NCBI GenBank assembly: GCA_022559845.1
Contig: CM040125.1
Coordinates: forward strand, 327,305,829 to 327,369,828
Reading direction: 5' to 3'
From: Amorphophallus konjac
Taxonomy: Eukaryota > Streptophyta > Magnoliopsida > Alismatales > Araceae
DNA: 64,000 bases
In this document: positions 1-9,670 of the stretch, piece after piece
Layout: each line of letters begins with the position of its first letter
Numbering within the stretch: position 1 is the first letter of the stretch
The notes under the pieces: model-generated
Told to the model about the DNA's origin: nothing
The model's input: only the letters and a program-made list of their open reading frames with translations
The model's database searches: none
Program-made: the position numbers and the translations under genes

Positions 1-59
1 GCTCACAACTCGTGGGCCCCGAAGAGAACTAAGTGGACCGTTGATCGGGCTCGAAATGG

Positions 60-540
60 GCTCAAGACTACCTCAACGACACACTCCTACTACCTTCAGC
101 GGCACACACCTGTGCCTCTTCAGCGGCATGCTTTAGTGCCCCTTCAACGGCACGCTTGCTAGCATGCCCCGCCCGGCAGTACGCCTCGTGGCGCCCAGCG
201 GCACATCCGCCCAGCGGCACGCCCGCTCAGCGGCACGCCTCGTGGCGCCCAGCGGCACACCCGCCCAGCGGCACGCCCGGTCGCTCAGCGGCACGCCCCG
301 CTCAGTGGCATGCTTCCCTAGCCAGGCCCCTCAGTGGCACGCTCCCGCGCCCATTAAGCGACACACTCCCCTGGCGCTCTAGTGACACACCTGCGAGCTT
401 CTTCAGCGGCACACCATTGCAGCCCTTCAATGACACGCGTTGGCGGCCTCCCAGCGGCACGCTTGCTGTGTCTTCCAGCGGCACGCTGTTCCAACTCCTC
501 AGCGGTACGCCCTGAACCACGCCATCCGGCACATCCGGCA
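60..540. repeat. CGGCAC-motif cluster in Tat U3
   Basis: About 20 degenerate copies of CAGCGGCACGC or CAGCGGCACAC lie at irregular spacings of roughly 12-40 bp, just upstream of the TATA box. The same block recurs at about 35140-35540 in the 3' LTR. It could be a promoter-proximal enhancer array or a decayed minisatellite. Spacing is not regular enough for a simple tandem repeat. Confidence 0.7.
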
Positions 541-722
541 GACAAGATCTTGTGCCCACGCCCTATAGATCCTTGGCACACAACGGTCTCGCTGAGGTGT
601 CGTCCAGGTAGGAAGACACGCTGCCAATCTCCTGCCACCGAGGAAGGGGAATTCAAATCCCCATTAAGGCCGATCACTTCCCGCCTCCGCCATTTGTGCT
701 CGAACGCTCCCGCCCGTGGGAG

Positions 723-730
723 TATAAAAA
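723..730 (+). promoter_or_regulatory. TATA box of the Tat 5' LTR
   Basis: TATAAAAA follows a GC-rich palindrome-like CTCCCGCCCGTGGGAG. It is conserved at 35743-35750 in the other LTR, and a GA-rich leader begins about 60 bp downstream. Transcription probably starts near 755, which would end U3 there. Confidence 0.75.
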
Positions 731-1379
731 GCCTTTCACTCTGGTGAACAACACACACAGAGACCACAGAAGATAGGGACATAAGCGCTCCATAGAGAGA
801 AGGAGAAGGAGAAGAAGAGGAAGAGAAGAAGAAGAAGAAGAGAAGAAGAGGGAGGCCCTCTGGCGATCACCGACGAGCGATAGAGAGTAAGAGAAGAGAG
901 AGAAGGAGAGTGAGGGCTTGCTGTGGTGTAGGGAAGGGGGGAAGAGCGGGGAGCCGTCACCCCTACTCGACCCTAACTCCCCCATTTCCTCTCCTCCGAG
1001 CCATCTTCTTCCCACTGTTGTATCTTCTACCCCGGTGTTTTGAAGTGTACATGGCCGGTTATGGCCTTTTCTCTTCGTGAATGAAAATTTCCCCCTTCTT
1101 GGATTTCTTGCTACCGTGTTTGATTTATGTCCGGATGTGTGCGTTTGAACCTTTCTTCCTCTTCCTTCCAATGGTTTGATCCCCAGTGCGGGCCTTCTTC
1201 CCCTTTATCATGGCCCTTTTCATGGGATCCTTGGCCTTCACCCTCGTCCATTTGCCCGAAGGGAGAGGCCCCTTCTCTCCTTTTGAACACCTAAACATCC
1301 ACACCATCATTGGCCTTCCTCCCTCCTCCAGCCCCAACTTACTTAGCCAACCCTCAGCTTGCATTTCCTAAGACCAAGC

Positions 1380-2640
1380 CTTCCCCGGCACAGCCTCTCT
1401 GGCCGGTACACTCTTGGCCTTCTCTTCCCCGGTACACCCTATACCCCTTCACCGGTACAGCCCCTGGCCGGTGCACCCTCATCCCCTCGGAGCCTTTCCC
1501 GGCACAGCCCCTCAGCGGCATACCCTAGCCTCTCCCAGCCGGCACGCCTTTGAGTCTCCATGGCCGGCACACTAATCACCAGTCCCTCCTTCTTTCCCGG
1601 TGCACTCCCTAGCCATCCCTAGAGAGGTCTTCGGTCCGTCGTTTCTTCCGAGTTTTTCGAGGTTTTATCAAAGGTGTTGTCGCCCTTGGCACGTACCTCC
1701 AATCGTCGGGTTCTGCCACTCCATGTGGACCCGTTCCCTGTATCTCCCTTACCACTCGGGTCAAGGGGAGATGCTGCCAAATTTTCGTTAGAAATAACAA
1801 CATGTTAAAAGACAAATGGAAACAACAAACAAATGGAACAATAACACGTTAAAGGTCTAAAGGAAGCAACCGACCAATGAAATGAACGACGGTAAAATGC
1901 TTCAACCAAGGCAAGGGAACCACAATCAACACAAAGGGAGCCGGACCGAACGATAACTAAGCAACTTGAACATTCGTCCTCAGGGAAGAAAGAATGGAAG
2001 ATAATCAAGAGAAAGAAAGAAGAAACCCATGCAAACTGAATAAAATCAAGAGAGAAAAGAAAAGGAAAGGACACAAGGATGGAAGAGGAGTGGGCCCCGG
2101 TACGCTTCCAACCTCACCCTCAGTCGGTACACTTCCTTGGCCGGTGCACACCTTCAGTATCCTCAGCCCGGTACACCCTCTGCCCATGGACCTTGGCAGG
2201 CACAGCCCCCAGCTCGGCCTCCCCGGCACTTCCCTAACGCGACACACCCAGCCACTCCTTGGCGCCCCAGCCCGGCACACCTGGCCATGCTCTTCTCCGG
2301 TACACCCAGCGTCCCTCCACCGGCACACACCAGCTCACGTCCTGTCCGGCACGGTTGGTCAGGCCTTCGCCGGTTTGCCTCCCCAGTCTCCCTTGGCTGA
2401 CACATTTGGGCCTATGCTTCCCCGGCACTCTCGGCCAGGCCTTTGCTGGCACGCTCCCGGCCTTGACTCCCCGGCGCGCTCTCTTGGTGCTTCCCTGGCA
2501 CACTAACCCCAACCTTCGCCGGTACGCTCCCGTGGCCCCTTTTTCGGCACGCTCTCCTTGTGCTCAACGGCACGCCCCCCCTTTCTGACCCTTTCCATAC
2601 CTTCGCCGGCACACTCCTTCAACCCCCCCTTTTAGTCCTC
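1380..2640. repeat. CCGGTACAC/CCGGCACGC motif cluster in Tat LTR
   Basis: About 30 short motifs of the form CCGG(T/C)(A/G)CAC or CCGGCACGC are scattered every 20-40 bp through CT-rich sequence, interrupted by an A-rich stretch at about 1780-2090. The cluster recurs in the 3' LTR at 42890-42938 and 44810-46010. It lies downstream of the TATA box, so it would be transcribed. Function unknown. Confidence 0.65.
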
Positions 2641-2664
2641 TAGCGGTCCACTTTTCCTCCCCCC

Positions 2665-2830
2665 CAAAAAAGTATATATATAATATGTAATGATAATGAT
2701 GATGATAATAATAATAATGATAACAAAATTAATAATAATTTTGATAAATAAATAAATTCACGTAATATAAAAAAAAGAATAATAATAATAGTAATAAAAA
2801 GAAAACAAATAGATTAATCACTCAAAATGA
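2665..2830. repeat. AT-rich simple-sequence stretch in Tat LTR
   Basis: Low-complexity (AT)n, (ATG)n and (AAT)n-like sequence, repeated at about 46060-46200 in the 3' LTR. No coding or structural signal beyond base composition. Confidence 0.7.
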
Positions 2831-3529
2831 ATGCGAAAAGCGAATTAAAACAACAAAAAGCATACAATCAAAACCCCAGATAAAAAAATTTTTTGTAATA
2901 AAACCCACACTGCAACCTCGTCTCTCCCCGTGACCCGGTGTTGAAGGAACAATAATGCCGCCCTTGCAGGCCGGGCCTGAGCCTTGGGAGTTATCCCGAA
3001 ATGGCCATGACCCAACCTCGCCTTGGGCCGACATCCCGATTAAACGGGACCCGCTTCTCAGGCCGGACCTCTTCCGAGCCATTATCAAAATCCCCGTACA
3101 TTCGGCAGACATTTGGATGGGTTTATCTCGGTTTTCCGTCACGTTTCTATCGCGGACCTCTGTCCAAACATGGAAAGGTCCGTGAGGGATCGACAGGGCC
3201 GATGGCTCGTATCCCGATGCGGGTCCTTAATGTGACATATTCCTCCTTACTATTACGCAGTTAGTACTAATTCTTTTAGGCCACAGGGCCCCTAATTTCA
3301 GAAATTAATCAAGGGTGTTCCCTCGTATGGGGGATGTAAATGACGTCATGACCTTTATGGCACGACGGGATCTGGTCCCGACACGAACTACACAATCGTC
3401 TGATTAGTCAGATCGAGCGCACCATGGGCTTCCGCGAAGCTCGAATAAACCGTCACTTTGTGACTGGCACGTCCACGCACTCAATAAATCAACAAAAGAT
3501 TTTCTAATCGAAAAGTGCGTCCACAAGTC

Positions 3530-3548
3530 TGGCACGCCCGGTGGGACC
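3530..3548 (+). other. Tat primer-binding site
   Basis: TGGCACGCCCGGTGGGACC starts 4 nt after the LTR end at 3525. This site type, complementary to the 3' end of a tRNA (probably tRNA-Arg), is typical of Tat-clade elements. It fixes the LTR/internal boundary and the + orientation. Confidence 0.82.
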
Positions 3549-3584
3549 AATCCACCCTTCATCTCTTTGTCAGAATTTGGGGCG

Positions 3585-3589
3585 CTGCG
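3585..3589. other. Target-site duplication CTGCG, left copy (element A)
   Basis: CTGCG directly precedes the TGATGCGGG terminus at 3590 and recurs at 16035-16039 directly after the other end. The host reads continuously across when element A is removed. Confidence 0.93.
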
Positions 3590-5873
3590 TGATGCGGGAC
3601 GGACACGGGAGACAACACTATATGGTGCCACCCTCGGACTCTAGATGAAGACACGACCAGCAACACACACCCGGGAGACACTAAGCCCGACACTACGAGC
3701 TCCTAGTGGCGAAACGTCGCTAACAGAAGTGGAAGCTCACTCGTCGTCCCAAGCGAGGGAAAGACCGTGCGCGGTTAAGGAACCGACGGAGGTCAAGGGT
3801 AGTCCGACTCAACTTCCGGACTCGGATCGAGTCACGGGATGGTCCCTCTCACACTCACAGCGGTGACATGAACACACGGGCTAGTACCTATCGCTCTCGG
3901 CAGCGGCAAAAGACCATATACTAAACTAGCAAGCGAATGCCGAGAAGTTGAGACCTTTACCTCCATGCACCCGACGTGGCGAAGATAACCCCGGCCGAAT
4001 TACGGACTCCCGGTTAACAATGATTACAGTAATACACTAAGTCGACCCACTCCACGCAGGGAGGTAAAAGGTCACATGTGGGGTCCGGGAATCACGCAAC
4101 TCGGGTTGACGGGCAGCATCCTGATGTCGCCCGGCGGTGCCGAACTCCTCATTTTCGTGCTTTCCGAACGGCGGCTTCTACGGGCCCGCGGGGCCCACGG
4201 ACGGCGCTGTCCTCCGGATCTGCGGGGGTGGGACCCACTATGATGGGGACCCCTGGTGGCGCGCCTCCACGGACGGCGGTCGGCCGGGAACACCGATCGG
4301 GGGTCGATCGGCCCCGATTTCCCAACTCTTGAACTAATAACCCACGGATTTTGGTTGCTGTCTTCCGGCGCGCGCTCCGGCGAAAACGGCCGCTGCGGTC
4401 AATCCCGACGTCGGATTGGGACGCATGAGCTATCGTTGGAAAGCTCTCTTCAAATGCTTCAATCTAGACGCAGAGAGATCTGCTGGATCTGGCCGGATCT
4501 AGACTTTAATGAATTTACAAATCCCTGTTGTACAGTAACCGAAATCTCAGATCTGCAGGGCACTTGTCTGAGAACCACCGTTGACTGCCTAGTAAACCTC
4601 CGATTCAGCTCTTGAGCTCTTCTTAGGAGTTGTAGGGAATCAAACCACGGAACTGGGACTATGTTTAGAATTTTTTTCGGAGGTGGCTGCGATTTGTTTG
4701 TATTTTTGGGGTGACTGGTGGTCAAATCTGGGAACAGGTGGACAGAACTATAGATGGGTCTGAGAACGATTTTTAGAAAATATGAGATGGGCGAATAAAA
4801 AATTGGTAAAAATTTTGGATGAAGGGGTGGATGGATGGAACCCCCAGTAAAATTGGGCGAACTAACAGAAATCCAAAAGTGGATCTAAGACATGAAACTC
4901 AGGACGGAGGTGAACCTGGACAGAATTCTGGCAGAACCGAAATGAAAGAGTGGACGAAAATCAAAAATTAGCAAACGTGATCTGAAGGCTGGCCTGATTT
5001 TTGTGGGTGGAGAGGAACATCCCAGGAACAACTCCTCCAAATTTGGTAGCCAAATGAGCTCGGGGAAGACCTGTGAATTTCGAACAAGCTGCTGTGGTAC
5101 TGCGCAGGCAGAACTCCGTTGATGGCGTTGGCGGTGCGGTAGCGGCTCGTGGCGGCGGCGACGATCGTCGGAACTGATACACGAGGAGTCACACCTCAGA
5201 ATGGAAGCCTTCACAGCATCCAAGGGGGAGAGGGAGAGGAGAAGGGGGCACACCAAGCTGGAGCTCCAAGAATTACTTTGATTCAAATGGCATTAATTCT
5301 CCAAAATGAAAAATACAAGCTTAAATAGGTTACATCTCACATCCATCCACAACCGTAGGATCTAGGGGAGGGGAATAGATGGCTGGGATTTAGTGTGATC
5401 AACACACAAAATTTACAATAAAAAAACAAGGGGAGGGGCGCACCATTGACTAGAGGGAACAAGCTTGACATGGTAGGTGGGGTGGGTGGCCAAAATGTGG
5501 GCTTTCCAAGCCACTTGTCCCCCACTTGGCCCACCCTTCTAGAAGCCTCCATGTGGAAGGTTGACTGACCCCACATGGGACTCTAGGCTGAGGTGGCTCA
5601 ATGGGATGGGGCCTGGGGGGCCCGTGGGGCTCCCGGGGTCCAAATTGCACATAAGCCCCTCTTACAATCAAAATAGCAAACCGAATACAATGAAATAAAC
5701 ACAAATTACACACACATAAAGGCTAACTAAATATGATAAATGGGGAGGCTCAAGGCGGAGTCTCCAGACTGTCTCCGAGCCAGATGGATGCTGAGGTGGC
5801 TCGAGTCGTGCTCCGTGTGCGGTACCGGTGGCTCGGCGTGTCGCGCCGCTCAACTGCTCGGGTGTCCGCACCA
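3590..5873 (-). repeat. 3' LTR of element A
   Basis: 2284 bp, reading on the - strand from TGGTGCAGACACC to CCGCATCA. It aligns throughout with 13778-16034. A TATA-like TATTTAAG on the - strand lies at 5321-5328. The first about 124 bp at its 5' end (- strand) remain open as the end of the pol frame in this family. Confidence 0.9.
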
Positions 5874-5884
5874 ATTCTCCCCGG
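5874..5884 (-). other. Polypurine tract of element A
   Basis: On the - strand CCGGGGAGAAT lies immediately before the LTR start TGGTGCAG. Element B has the same arrangement at 57074-57084. The tract is inside the pol reading frame. Confidence 0.75.
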
Positions 5885-6034
5885 GTGGGAGAAACTCGAC
5901 CCTGTCGAGTAAGGGTCTGCATCGCTCCTATATCGCTCCAGAAGGTCCGGATCGATCTGCTGCAACTCGCCATGTGTGATCCATGTGTCCTCAGCAGCAG
6001 ACCGTCCTCTCCATCGCACTAGGTAGCGCGGGTA

Positions 6035-6039
6035 AGATC
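6035..6039. other. Target-site duplication AGATC, left copy (solo LTR S1)
   Basis: AGATC at 6035-6039 recurs at 8555-8559. Element B shows the uninterrupted site (GTAAGATCCACTCC, near 57236). Confidence 0.93.
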
Positions 6040-6199
6040 TGTTGTGTCCCTATGATTTTGATGATGTCTCACACTATAAGTTCATTTTTATGTATTATTA
6101 TTCTTGAGCATTCTGCATATTGATAGCAACATGAATGATGATGTCTAGCATTGATGGCATTTGCTCTTTATATATGTGTGTTGCATTCTGTCAGATAAC

Positions 6200-6560
6200 A
6201 TGTCTCTGCATATATCATGTCTGGGTAGCAAAGTCTATACATTGGACTCTCGTGCAAGGCTATGCATTGTCTTAGGCTAAGTGTGTACAGCCGTGTCTTA
6301 TGCTCCTAAGTCTATACATTGGTGTTGGTCATCAAAGTCTGTACATCGCTTTCATTCTTCAAGTCTGTACATCCTCAGTTAAACTTGAAGTCTGCACACT
6401 AGTCTTCACTGTCAAGTCTGCACATTGGTCTTCGATTTCAATGTCCATACATTGGACTGCTCATCAAAGTTTGTACATCAGACTGCTATAGTAAGTCTGT
6501 ACAGTGAGTGATTCATTGGTGAAGTCTGTACACTCAACTGAACTTCAAGTCTAGACATTG
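6200..6560. repeat. AAGTCTGTACATTGG motif array in S1 U3
   Basis: About 11 degenerate copies of (A)AGTCTGTACATTGG at roughly 25-35 bp spacing. This is the first of two motif arrays in the U3 of S1. Confidence 0.75.
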
Positions 6561-6599
6561 CACTGTAGCATCATTATCTTTGTGTTGCTTTCCCTCACC

Positions 6600-7480
6600 A
6601 ACATGAAATGATTTCGTGTCGTCTGAGCATACAACACTCCGTGTTGATTTCCATGCTTGACAGGAAAACTCGTATGAGATAATCCTTCGTGTTGTTTTAT
6701 CCTTGTGGTCTCTGTCTTCGTGTCGTTTCTTTTTGTCGCTTTGTGACTTCACCTCGTGTCAATTCTTGTGTTTCATCTTCGTGTTGTGTTTTCGTCTTCG
6801 TGTTGTTTTCACCTCGTGTAGGTTTCAGTTTTGGTCTTCGTGTTGTTTTACTCTTTAGACTTCGTGTCCTTCTCGCCTTGACCACACTCCGTGTCATTCC
6901 GTATCATGTCTTCGTGTCGTGTTTCTGAAGCAGCTCTAATAGTTCTGATGAACTTCGAGTCGTTTCCCTGTAGACCTCGTGTCGTTCCTGTTTAGTAACC
7001 ACACTTCGTGTCGGTCACTGTTGTTTCTGTGTCTTCGTGTCATTTTTGTTCCACTGAGTGCAGAACATTGCAGCACCTCGTGTTGCTTTCTGTGCCACCT
7101 CGTGTCATTTTTGTGTGAACCTCGTGTCGCTTCTCTCTGTCCTCTAGTTGCATCTCGTGTCATCTTTTTTTATCTTGCTTGTTGTTGCAACCACTTCGTG
7201 TCGTTCTTCTTTTTACCTCGTGTTATTTTCAACACGTGTCGGTTACTGTTTTGTCTCCATGTTGTTCTCGTGCCGTTCTCATTACTGGTTATTATATCAT
7301 GATGTTTTACTTCGTGCTGTAGTCATCGTATGTACTTCGTGTCGTTCTTGTTTCACTTCGTGTCGTTCTCCTCGTTGTGTCTGTTCTGTTACAGTGTACC
7401 TCGTGTCGTTCTTTTCCTATCTCGTGTACTGGTCACGTCGTGCTGTTATCATATACCTCATGCAGCTTTAGTTTTAGTGG
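6600..7480. repeat. CTTCGTGTCGTT motif array in S1 U3
   Basis: About 30 degenerate copies of C(T/C)TCGTGT(C/T)GTTC spaced 15-45 bp apart, ending about 180 bp upstream of the TATA box. Open frames here are artefacts of the repeat. The spacing is not constant, which argues against simple unequal-crossover amplification of one unit. Confidence 0.78.
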
Positions 7481-7659
7481 CCATACTGCGTGTTAATGGT
7501 TCTTATCTTCTTACAGGTACAAGGAAGATTATTCCCTAATAAAGGGGGTGCACGTGATCCAAGACAAAAGGAACCAATCCAATAAGGTCACGTGGCAGGA
7601 AGGTTCTGGATCGAGCGTGGGAGGCACACGCGTTTTGTGCCCTATCCACCTGCTGCCGC

Positions 7660-7668
7660 TATAAATAG
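7660..7668 (+). promoter_or_regulatory. TATA box of solo LTR S1
   Basis: TATAAATAG in a GC-rich setting, followed about 30 bp later by a purine-rich transcribed leader. A canonical plant TATA box; it sets U3 at about 1.6 kb. Confidence 0.72.
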
Positions 7669-8242
7669 AAACCTTCGTCCACCGATGAAGGAGATCAGAG
7701 CCAAGAAAGAAAAGGCAGTATTGCAGAGAGCTCGATCCACCAGTAAAGAGAAAGAAAAAGAGAGAAAGAAAAAGAGAGAGATAGCAGTGAAGAGAGAAAG
7801 AGAGTTTGCAGTATCGGGTTTCTGAAATTGCTTCCCAGGAAGCTACATTTGTATTAACTCTCAGTATCGAATGTTTTCTCGATCAGTCTTTAGTTCCTTT
7901 TTTGATTTTCTTTATGTGTTCTTCGTCTATTTCTGATATGTTCCCCTCCGGTGTGTGGAGGAAGGGAGTCTATCTCCAGTTTCCCTCTGGGTTGCAGAGG
8001 AAGAGAGATCGCTGATCTCTGGCGTTGCTAGTGACGGGTTGTCATTAGCAGGTTCCCTCCGGTGTGTGGAGGAAGGGAGAGGCACTCTTCGGTTCTGTTC
8101 ATGCTGGGTGCTAGAACAGGTTACAAGCTCTGTGGGTAGCAAAGCTTGGTTGAGGGATTTGTCTCCCTTGGGTTTTCAAGCTGTTTGGCAGCAAGTTGTT
8201 CGCAGACTGAGTCTGCTGTGCTCTAGCAGTGGCTAGTGGAAT

Positions 8243-8264
8243 CCTCACTCTAGTTGGAGTGAGG
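8243..8264 (+). other. Conserved hairpin in the transcribed part of S1
   Basis: CCTCACTC and GAGTGAGG form a perfect 8-bp stem with a 6-nt loop, followed by GAACCACCTAAAAA at 8292-8305. The same stem and a matching downstream motif occur in S2 on the other strand (43220-43241, 43177-43190) although the LTRs differ elsewhere. Confidence 0.65.
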
Positions 8265-8554
8265 GGTGGATGTAGATTACGGACTGCAGTCGAACCACCT
8301 AAAAACCGGTTGTCTTCTCTGTGGTTTGCGATCTCTATCAGCGCTCTCTATTTGCTTATCTCTTCGATTAGTTGTGTGTTCAGCTCTTATCATCTTTTTC
8401 TTATTCGATCTTGATTGGTACCTGCATTTGCAATTCTTTGTGTGCTAGTTTAGAAGGGGCATAAGCGGTAGATTTATTTTCTCGCCTAAACTTTACAAAC
8501 TGGGAGTGATCTATTCATCCCCCCCCCTTCTATATCACTCTCGCTGCGCTAACA

Positions 8555-9664
8555 AGATCCACTCCTGGTAATTGTCACTTGCTCGTCCAGTATACGATCT
8601 ATATGCTCACGCTGCCGTGAAAAAGGGGCTGGAGGTGGAAGTGGACACTCAAGTGTGGGATCACTCTCAAGGGGAGGAGATGGCTCAAAAGGCTCACTAG
8701 GGATCACCGCTGGGTCCCTATATGCAACAAGATCCGATACATTGAAGGTAGAGCTTATACCATATTTCTCGGGCAGGTCCACAATATACGCATTGGATCC
8801 AACGCGTTTCAACACTCTAAAGGGACCGGCTCCGCGAGCTTGCAACTTCTTAATGGTTCCAGAGGGAAACCGTTCAGGTCTTACCCTGATCATGACGTAT
8901 TCGCCCTCGTGGAACTCTCGGTGGTGTCGGTGGGCATCGGCTAACTCCTTGTACCGTGCATTGCTGGCCTCAATGTGACGACGAATGTCGTCATGCAAAC
9001 TCCTAACATGACTAGCAAACGACTCGACTGACTCCGACACTCTAGCATGGATAGGCATGGGGACAAGGTCAACGGGTTTCCTAGGCCTACGACCTGTGAC
9101 AATCTCAAATGGACTCATGCCGGTAGACCTATTCACCGAATCATTGTATGCAAACTCAGCCATAGGTAAAATGAGATCCCAATCCCCAATGCGGTCCTTA
9201 ACTAGACACCTCAAAAGATCTCCCAGACTCCTATTGACCACCTCGGTCTGACCGTCTGTCTAGGGATGATATGCAGTGGAAAACTTGAGGTGAGTACCCA
9301 TCATATGCCATAGTGTCTTCCAAAAGTAGGAAGTGAATCTAACATCACGGTCAGACACTATAGTGCGAGGCAACCCGAACTTGCACACCACATGCGTAAG
9401 GAAAAGGCGGGCTACCCTCGAAGCATCCGAAGTCTTCGAGCAAGGAATAAAGAGAGCCATCTTCAAGAAACGGTCAACCACCACATAGACCGAATCATGC
9501 TTCCTGGAGGTACGTGGCAGTCCCAAAACAAAGTCCATACTAACATCCTGCCACGGGGCATCAGGCACGGGTAGAGGCGTATAAAGGCCCGAGCTTTGCT
9601 TCTTCATCTTGGCCGTAGCACATGTACGGCACTGAGCCACGATGTTAGCAACATCGCGCTTCAA
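8555..9664 (-). pseudogene. Element A integrase region, fragment before S1
   Basis: Covers the zinc-binding (HHCC) end, the catalytic core and the GPY/F-type module. The first catalytic Asp is intact here (codon 9533-9535, in the MDFVLG motif), the second is in IVSDRD and the Glu in GQTEVVNRS. TAG at 9260-9262 splits the core between second Asp and Glu. The frame then enters the S1 insertion, so the chromodomain part is separated to 5874-6034. The stretch GTIKKLQARGAGPF is the signature I associate with CRM/Galadriel integrases. Confidence 0.9.
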
Positions 9665-9670
9665 GCTCGG

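Larger units (their letters stand above)
1..3525 (+). repeat. 5' LTR of the Tat element (start truncated by window)
   Basis: Matches 35081-36338, 42813-42938 and 44794-46257 of the 3' copy in order. By comparison with the 3' copy about 178 bp of its start lie outside, so the full LTR is about 3.7 kb. It contains a TATA box at 723, a GA-rich transcribed leader at about 786-910, two stretches packed with short CGGCAC/CGGTAC motifs (about 60-540 and 1380-2640), an AT-rich simple stretch (about 2665-2830) and a unique GC-rich tail to 3525. There is no coding capacity; the apparent open frames are products of the motif repeats. Relative to the right copy it lacks about 45 bp near 2098, at a CCCC microhomology. 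Confidence 0.88.
6040..8554 (+). mobile_element. Solo LTR S1 (Copia-like), inside element A
   Basis: 2515 bp with TGTTG...TAACA ends, flanked by a perfect 5-bp TSD and with no internal region, so it is a solo LTR left by LTR-LTR recombination. Orientation is + from the TATA box (7660) and a C-run plus ATTCATCC motif near the 3' end, a feature of some large Copia (SIRE/Maximus-like) LTRs as I remember them. U3 (about 1.6 kb) is filled with two arrays of short degenerate motifs. The downstream part carries a hairpin shared with S2. No coding region is credible. Confidence 0.88.

Noticed and set aside
156..515. Open frames with repeated SGTP/SGTL peptides in the Tat LTR
   Set aside because: They follow from the CAGCGGCACGC motif array; several frames and both strands stay open at once, and the two LTR copies do not preserve a common frame.
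4072..4615. Frames of 70-119 codons in the LTRs of A and B (also 14265-14808, 55251-55591, 62924-63264)
   Set aside because: They recur only because the LTRs are repeated; GC-rich sequence keeps several frames open on both strands, with no conserved codon pattern.
6534..7302. Arg/Thr-rich and Val/Phe-rich open frames in S1
   Set aside because: Products of the CTTCGTGTCGTT array on both strands, lying upstream of the TATA box in U3.
6040..8554. S1 as a complete small element with two LTRs
   Set aside because: No internal duplication of its ends; one TATA and one terminal C-run region are seen, so a solo LTR fits.
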